Source: CAZGXI01 sp964529715
Lineage (GTDB): Bacteria > Chloroflexota > Anaerolineae > Aggregatilineales > Ch27
Direction of reading: 5' to 3'
NCBI GenBank assembly: GCA_964529715.1
Contig: CAZGXI010000018.1
Coordinates: 29,371-93,370 of the forward strand
DNA length: 64,000 nt
Both the position numbers and the translations under genes were made by a program. Below the pieces are notes generated by a model that saw only the letters and a program-made list of their open reading frames with translations, was not told where the DNA came from and did not search any database. Shown piece after piece: positions 60,101 through 64,000 of the stretch; positions within the stretch are counted from its first letter, which is position 1, and the number at the start of each line of letters is the position of its first letter.

Positions 60101-60219
60101 GCAGCGATCCGCGCTTCTGGCGGCTGGCCCAGGCGCTCTCGGCGCTGTACCCAGTCGGGTCAGAAGAGAAGCGCTGGGTCGATGGCGTGATGGCGCGCAA
60201 GAAAGGGCTGGGCTTCTGA
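57130..60219 (+). CDS. DUF1156 DNA methyltransferase
   Basis: A 1029-aa modification enzyme. The N-terminal DUF1156 signature is KRLIEVDLPIKRISAHARRE, then HGHISTLHIWWARRPLAACR. SAM motif I is VVDPFAGGGAIPLEALRVGA near residue 199. A zinc-ribbon-like CEGPNCGAE (about 287) and CPVCGY (about 350) follow. Catalytic motif IV is ITDPPYYDAVPYADLSDFFY near residue 583. The rest is helical, with an acidic stretch near 845. It is probably an adenine or cytosine amino-methylase that marks self DNA. The start is GTG 57130 behind GGAAGGA. The stretch 58617-58955, which includes DPPY, has about 47% GC against roughly 65-70% around it, suggesting recombination. Its stop overlaps the next start. Confidence 0.88.
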   Translation: MSDPARYPKRLIEVDLPIKRISAHARREKSIRHGHISTLHIWWARRPLAACRAVLCAALWPDPADPLCPQAFRDHAAALIGAFARKAATTEALAQRCSEVSLGRWVALARLEREPGTLARRYQEIAAGQPTAPVRDISLDSANPDHLNALRYALLDFIADFANWDNATQPDYLETARALTQAAHEALGGAPGTRPLVVDPFAGGGAIPLEALRVGADAFASDLNPVAVLLNKVVLEHIPRYGQQLADEVRKWGAWIKEQAEKELAEFYPKDPDGATPIAYLWARTITCEGPNCGAEVPLMRSLWLAKKGHRSVALRMIRDVERRRVDFEIVQGVKEKDVQEGTVRRGSAVCPVCGYTTPVASVRRQLRARRGGAADARLFCVVTTRPGEQGRFYRLPTERDLAAARKAAEELGRRKAAHTGPLSLVPDEPLPPQGTLGFRVQLYGMLEWGDLFTPRQALALTTLARLVREVGERLAQEHEPGLASAVQTALALAVSRHADINASLAMWHTTRELITHVFGRQALPIVWDFAEANSIGNASGAFDGGVDWIVSVLQNHFDGHGQTDQASATNHPLPDDAVQCFITDPPYYDAVPYADLSDFFYVWLKRTTGGLYAGLFSADLTPKDDECIVDEVKGKDRAYFEHTMAQAMAEGRRILNPAGVGVVVFAHKSTAGWEAQLQAMVDAGWTITGSWPIDTEMGTRLRARDSAALASSIHLVCRPRETPGGDLHTEVGDWRDVLQALPRRIHEWLPRLAREGVVGADAIFACLGPALEIFSRYSRVEKASGEAVSLREYMEYVWAAVAHEALGMIFQGADATGFEEDARLTAMWLWTLLTETGGERQDAGEDEEGEEGGEDEDRASGKGGAVGGYVLEYDAARKIAQGIGAHLEQLTRLVEVKGDKARLLPVRERAARLLGRDAGEAPARRKRRESVQLSFLDAADEGEEPLEEWDVNSAPLTAETVLDRLHQSMLIFADGRSEALKRFLVEEGAGSDPRFWRLAQALSALYPVGSEEKRWVDGVMARKKGLGF

Positions 60220-60797
60220 TGCCACCGGCAGGGTTGGGGGAATGCTGGCGCGAGGCGTTCTGGAAGGCGGTCCAGCAGCACGAGATCGCCGGGCCGCTCA
60301 AGCAGGCGTCGCTGGAACGGCGGTTGGGCGAGTGGACGCGCCTGCTGACGGCGACCGCCGTAGAGACCTGCCTCGCGGTCGGCTGGCGCGCCTCGGCCAG
60401 GAACCACAAACTGGACCTGCTGCCCGTGCCGCGCAGCGAATACCTGGCGCTGGACGTGATGGCCTTTGCCGGGGGGGCGCAGCGTTGGCGCTTCCCGGTC
60501 GCGGTGCTCGAACTGGAGAACAGCTCGGCCTGGGACAAGGTCGCCTATTCGCTGTGGAAGGTGCTGTGCGTGCGCGCCGACCTGCGGATCGTCTTCTGCT
60601 ACAGCCGGGAAGGTTCCGCACTGGTGCGCTTCCTGGCCGACGAGGTGATCCGGGCGATGGGCATTGCCGGGCGCATGGAAACGGCGGGGGAAACGCTGGT
60701 CGTGGTCGGCAAGCGCGACGAGGCGGCGACCTTCCCCTACGGCTTCTTCGATTGGTGGGAACTGGAAAAGAATACGGGCACGTTTCGCGTGCTTTGA
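60219..60797 (+). CDS. 192-aa protein with D...ExE nuclease-like pattern
   Basis: Translationally coupled to the methyltransferase (start A shared with the TGA stop). Residues 60-130 show a strand with Asp (YLALDVMAF, D79), a second strand with ExE (RFPVAVLELENSSAWDKVAY, E98 and E100) and a following helix-strand (SLWKVLCVRADLRIVFCYSR). This spacing and the E-x-E variant are reminiscent of PD-(D/E)xK restriction endonucleases, but no family is firmly recognised. There is no membrane segment. The gene's place between a methylase and an ATPase makes a nuclease or DNA-binding role plausible. That is inference. Confidence 0.65.
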   Translation: MPPAGLGECWREAFWKAVQQHEIAGPLKQASLERRLGEWTRLLTATAVETCLAVGWRASARNHKLDLLPVPRSEYLALDVMAFAGGAQRWRFPVAVLELENSSAWDKVAYSLWKVLCVRADLRIVFCYSREGSALVRFLADEVIRAMGIAGRMETAGETLVVVGKRDEAATFPYGFFDWWELEKNTGTFRVL

Positions 60798-60814
60798 GCG
60801 GAGGGTAGAGTGAA

Positions 60815-63613
60815 ATGGCGCTGAAACCCTGGTACAAGGTCGCCACACCGCGCGAAGACCTGCGCGAAGGCAAGCCGCTGGACGCTTCGGAGTTTGCCGT
60901 GCACCTGGACGATGTGCGCCTGGGCCGTGCGCCGCAGGACTACACCGAGCCGGTCCGCTTCTTCGAGCGCACGTACCTGACGAAAGGACTGACCGATTTC
61001 GCAGCGGAAGTGGTGCGGCGGCTGTCCGGCATCCGCACGGAGACGTCCGCCGTGTTCAACCTGTCCACGCAGTTCGGCGGCGGCAAGACGCACGCCCTGG
61101 CGCTGGTCTATCACTTGGCGAAGGGCGGTCCACAGGCCGGGGCGTGGCCAGGGGTGGACCGCATCCTTCGTCAGGCGGGCCTGCGCGAGATTCCGAGGGA
61201 CGCCCGGACGGCGGTGTTCGTCGGGATGCAGTTCGACTCGGTTCGTGGGCGCGGTGGAGACGATGGCACGCCGCTGCGCAAGACGCCCTGGGGTGAGATC
61301 GCCTGGCAGTTGGGCAGAGAGGAGTCCTTCCGGCACGTGGCCGAGCACGAACGGGAGTTTGTCGAGCCGAAGGGCGACGTGATCCGCGACTTCCTGCCCA
61401 AAGATCGCCCATGCCTGATCCTGATGGACGAGATCATCAACTACGTCAGCACCTACCGTCACTTGGGCTACCACGACCGGTTGTACAACTTCGTCCAGGC
61501 GCTCTCCGAGACGGCGCGCGGGATGGACAACGTGGTGCTGGTCGTCTCGATTCCGGCCTCGGAACTGGAATACACCGCCCAGGACGAGGCGGATCAGAGC
61601 CGGTTCGAGAAGATGCTAGACCGGGTCGGCAAGGCGGTGATGATATCCGCCGAGTCGGACACCTCGGAGATTATCCGCCGCCGCCTGTTCGAGTGGGACC
61701 GGTCGAAGGTCTCACGGGAGGGACGCTTCCTGCTCCCGGCGGAGGCTGCCCAGACGTGCAAGCAGTATGCTGCGTGGGTGCGCGAGCACCGCGCGCAGCT
61801 GCCCGATTGGTTCCCGGTGGACCATGCCGAGGACGTTTTCGCCGAGACGTACCCGTTCCACCCGACGGTGCTCTCCGTCTTCGAGCGCAAGTGGCAGGTG
61901 CTGCCCCGGTTCCAGCGGACGCGCGGGGTGCTGCGGCTGCTGGCGCTGTGGGTGTCGAAAGCATACCGGGAGGGCTACCAGGGCGCGCACACCGACCCGC
62001 TGATCAGCCTGGGCACGGCCCCGCTGGACGACCCCCAGTTCCGTTCGGCGCTGTTCGAGCAGTTAGGCGAGAACAAGCTGGAAGGGGTGGTCACGACGGA
62101 CATCGCGGGCAAGCGCGACGCGAACGCTCTCCGCCTGGACGAGGAGGCGCAGGAGACGGTCCGGCGGGCGCGGCTGCACCGCAAGGTGGCGACGAGCATC
62201 TTCTTCGAGTCGAACGGCGGGCAGACACGCACCGACGCGACCCTGGCGGAACTGCGGCTGGATTCCTCCGCACCCGACCTGGACCTGGGCAGCGTGGATA
62301 CCGTGCTAGAAGCACTGTCTGAGGCCAGCTACCACCTGTACGCAGAGCGCAACCGCTACTGGTATCGCACCGTGCCCAACCTGAACAAGATTCTGGCCGA
62401 CCGCCGCGTGAGCATCCGGGATGAAAGCGTCGAGGACCGGGTGCGCACAGAGGTGATGAATGTCTTTTCCGCCGGGAGCGTGCCGGGATTGGAGCGCATC
62501 TACTTCCCGGAGCGGAGCAACCAGATACCGGACCGGGCGGCGCTGGTGCTGGCGATCCTGCCGCCGGGCTGCGCTCTCCAGGATGGCGAGACGCGCGAGC
62601 GCATCGAAACGCTGACGCAGGAGGCGGGCCAGTCGGCGCGGCAGTTCAAGAGCGCCCTTCTCTGGTCCGTGCCCGACTCCGGCACGAAGCTGAGCAGCAG
62701 CGCGCGCGAACTGCTGGCCCTGGAGGAGATCGACCGGGAGAAGGCGTCGCTGCGGCTGGACGAGTCGCAGACGCGCCAGCTTGAGGAAGGGCTGGGCAAG
62801 ACCCGGCGCGATCTGCGCGAGGCGGTGTGGCGGACGTACAAGTACCTGGTGTTCCTGGGCAAGGACAACAAGTTCCGCGTGGTGGACCTGGGGCTGGTCC
62901 ATTCCAGCGCCTCCGATACGCTGGTGAGGCTGATCGTCCAGCGGCTTCAGCAGGAAGACGAACTGTTGAGCAGCGTCAGCCCGAACTTCCTGTTGCGGAA
63001 CTGGCCGCCCGCTTTCGCCGGGAAGGAATGGAGCACGAAGGCGGTGCGCAACGCCTTCTACGCCTCGCCGCAGTTCCCGCGGCTGCTGAACCCGGAGGCG
63101 ATCAAGGAGGCTGTCGCCCAGGGCGTGAACGGCGGCGTGCTGGCCTACGTCGGCAAGCTGGGGGATGGCTACGAGCCGTTTGTCTACAAGCCGAAGCCGC
63201 CGATCGGCGCCGGAGATGTCGAGATTTCTGACGAGATGTACATCATCACGCGCGACGTGGCCGAGGCGTATCAGCAGGCGCAGGTCGCACCGCCACCCGT
63301 CGAGCCTCCTGCCCCCGGTGGAGCCGGCCCGCGACCGGTGGGCGGCGTCGAACCGCCGCAGCCTCTACCGCCCGCTTATCCGCCGATGTCTCAGGGAGAA
63401 CAGGCCGCCCGGCTGCATTGGTCGGGCGAGATTCCGTCGCAGAAGTGGATGAACTTCTACACCAAAGTGCTGTCGGGCTTCGTCGGTAGGGGGCTGCGCA
63501 TCATCTTGAATGTGGAGGTCGCGCCACCGGAGGGCATCTCCGCTCAAAAGGTTGAGGAGGTCCGGGCCGCCCTGCGCGAACTGGGATTGGCTGACGATGT
63601 AATTACCGAGTAA
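60815..63613 (+). CDS. DUF499-family AAA+ ATPase
   Basis: A 932-aa P-loop ATPase. The N-terminus is ALKPWYKVATPREDLREGKP, typical of DUF499. Walker A is STQFGGGKTHALALVYHL with K91; Walker B is CLILMDEIINYV with D205 and E206. The rest matches the plan of predicted defence ATPases, with a Pro-rich linker near residue 830 and a folded C-terminal domain (KVEEVRAALRELGL). DUF499 ATPases travel with DUF1156 methylases in defence islands and are related in domain content to BrxC/PglY of BREX. The start follows GCGGAGGGTAGAGTGAA. It is the last gene of the operon. Confidence 0.88.
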   Translation: MALKPWYKVATPREDLREGKPLDASEFAVHLDDVRLGRAPQDYTEPVRFFERTYLTKGLTDFAAEVVRRLSGIRTETSAVFNLSTQFGGGKTHALALVYHLAKGGPQAGAWPGVDRILRQAGLREIPRDARTAVFVGMQFDSVRGRGGDDGTPLRKTPWGEIAWQLGREESFRHVAEHEREFVEPKGDVIRDFLPKDRPCLILMDEIINYVSTYRHLGYHDRLYNFVQALSETARGMDNVVLVVSIPASELEYTAQDEADQSRFEKMLDRVGKAVMISAESDTSEIIRRRLFEWDRSKVSREGRFLLPAEAAQTCKQYAAWVREHRAQLPDWFPVDHAEDVFAETYPFHPTVLSVFERKWQVLPRFQRTRGVLRLLALWVSKAYREGYQGAHTDPLISLGTAPLDDPQFRSALFEQLGENKLEGVVTTDIAGKRDANALRLDEEAQETVRRARLHRKVATSIFFESNGGQTRTDATLAELRLDSSAPDLDLGSVDTVLEALSEASYHLYAERNRYWYRTVPNLNKILADRRVSIRDESVEDRVRTEVMNVFSAGSVPGLERIYFPERSNQIPDRAALVLAILPPGCALQDGETRERIETLTQEAGQSARQFKSALLWSVPDSGTKLSSSARELLALEEIDREKASLRLDESQTRQLEEGLGKTRRDLREAVWRTYKYLVFLGKDNKFRVVDLGLVHSSASDTLVRLIVQRLQQEDELLSSVSPNFLLRNWPPAFAGKEWSTKAVRNAFYASPQFPRLLNPEAIKEAVAQGVNGGVLAYVGKLGDGYEPFVYKPKPPIGAGDVEISDEMYIITRDVAEAYQQAQVAPPPVEPPAPGGAGPRPVGGVEPPQPLPPAYPPMSQGEQAARLHWSGEIPSQKWMNFYTKVLSGFVGRGLRIILNVEVAPPEGISAQKVEEVRAALRELGLADDVITE

Positions 63614-63629
63614 CCGAAACTGAGCGATC

Positions 63630-63881
63630 ATGCCTGACTCGTTTCACCTCGAACACCTGGCAGTGCTGTTATTGTGGGTGTACTCGATGAGGCGGTGGTG
63701 GCGGGTGAACCGGCGGTGGGTGAAAGGATGGTGGCAGCGAGCGAAAAATCACCTGCCGATTCACTGCCATCCAAAGTCACCGAAGGACTGCCCGCACTGC
63801 TGCCAGGGGGGTACCTCCCATGGGAATGATGGACAATTCCAGGCCTTGACAGAAACAGGCCAGCGAGTAAGATGCGGATGA
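63630..63881 (+). pseudogene. Truncated transposase N-terminus
   Basis: An 83-codon ORF with a Trp/Arg-rich start (SMRRWWRVNRRWVKGWW) and HPKSPKDCPHCCQGG, a pattern I associate with the N-terminal zinc-finger region of IS transposases found in Chloroflexota. After the second Cys pair the sequence loses homology (NDGQFQALTETGQRVRCG) and stops, so catalytic parts are missing. It is probably an IS remnant at the right border of the defence operon. The family assignment is from memory and uncertain. Confidence 0.5.
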
Positions 63882-63953
63882 AGTTGTGGCCGATGCACGT
63901 CGTATTTCCCAAGCATACATCGAATCCATGTCCATAAGAATTGGTGCAGGGGA

Positions 63954-63999
63954 CTGTCGCCTCACTTGCCCAGTACGCAAGTGCTGGGTCAGGCGACAG
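63954..63999 (-). repeat. Structured repeat with 9-bp inverted ends, copy 2 of the pseudoknot repeat
   Basis: CTGTCGCCT (63954-63962) and AGGCGACAG (63991-63999) form perfect inverted arms. Between them the minus strand carries the 30-nt unit GACCCAGCACTTGCG plus TACTGGGCAAGTGAG, matching 27088-27117 at 28 of 30 positions. CCCAG can pair with CTGGG in the loop of the CACTTGC/GCAAGTG stem. Confidence 0.65.
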
Positions 64000-64000
64000 G

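Noticed and set aside
53240..63613. Complete DISARM or BREX system
   Set aside because: DrmA, DrmB, DrmC, PglZ, BrxA and BrxB are not encoded; only the helicase, methylase and ATPase classes are shared.
63777..63980. Minus-strand ORF at the right edge
   Set aside because: It crosses the structured repeat and the transposase remnant and has no recognisable domain.

Overview
The window looks like a chromosomal segment of a high-GC member of the Chloroflexota, most likely class Anaerolineae. This is inference. It rests on secreted and membrane-anchored proteins with Pro-Thr linkers and PD40/TolB-like beta-propellers, PA14+SH3 secreted proteins, roadblock and zinc-ribbon/FHA proteins, GTG and TTG starts, and abundant short dispersed palindromes. 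No rRNA, tRNA or CRISPR array was seen. Most very long antisense ORFs are third-position GC shadows of real genes.

Left part (1-24.6 kb): a HEAT-repeat protein cut by the left edge, an orphan DNA methyltransferase with an RluB-type pseudouridine synthase, galactokinase, a GH172-type glycosidase flanked by palindromic repeats, an FkbM methyltransferase, a fused [2Fe-2S]-molybdopterin hydroxylase, a thiolase, an SH3/M23 peptidase, a 2H phosphoesterase, a VOC protein, PriA, a lipoprotein, a glycerol-1-phosphate-dehydrogenase-like enzyme, a two-component system with an upstream 11-bp-spaced direct-repeat operator, and an ECF sigma factor separated from its probable zinc anti-sigma factor by a secreted hydrolase and an antitoxin relic.

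Middle part (24.7-52 kb): pyridoxamine-oxidase-like and OsmC proteins, SurE, a GlsB-type membrane protein, a formate/nitrite transporter with a CRP/FNR-like box placed at -41.5, a flippase-like membrane protein, urocanate hydratase, roadblock and FHA proteins, RecA, a secreted HEFHH metalloprotease, a GH18 enzyme, a second OsmC protein, a creatininase-fold protein lacking the usual acidic ligands, TPR and MBL proteins, a PA14/SH3 secreted protein, three tandem paralogs sharing an N-terminal TPR-like module, a phosphoribosyltransferase, AspRS, and a Gfo/Idh plus ThuA pair.

Right part (52-64 kb): an accessory, defence-island-like region. It opens with debris: a WD40/RHS chimeric fragment and a pRiA4b ORF-3-like gene killed by two in-frame stops. 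Then comes a compact co-directional operon: an SNF2-type helicase with a C-terminal DUF3883/PD-(D/E)xK-like domain, HicB, HicA, a 1029-aa DUF1156 DNA methyltransferase, a 192-aa protein with a D...ExE nuclease-like pattern, and a 932-aa DUF499 ATPase. It ends in a truncated transposase and a structured repeat. The most plausible reading is a restriction/BREX-like anti-phage system with a toxin-antitoxin module embedded as a possible guard. The methyltransferase carries an AT-rich patch over its catalytic DPPY motif, suggesting recombination with a foreign allele.
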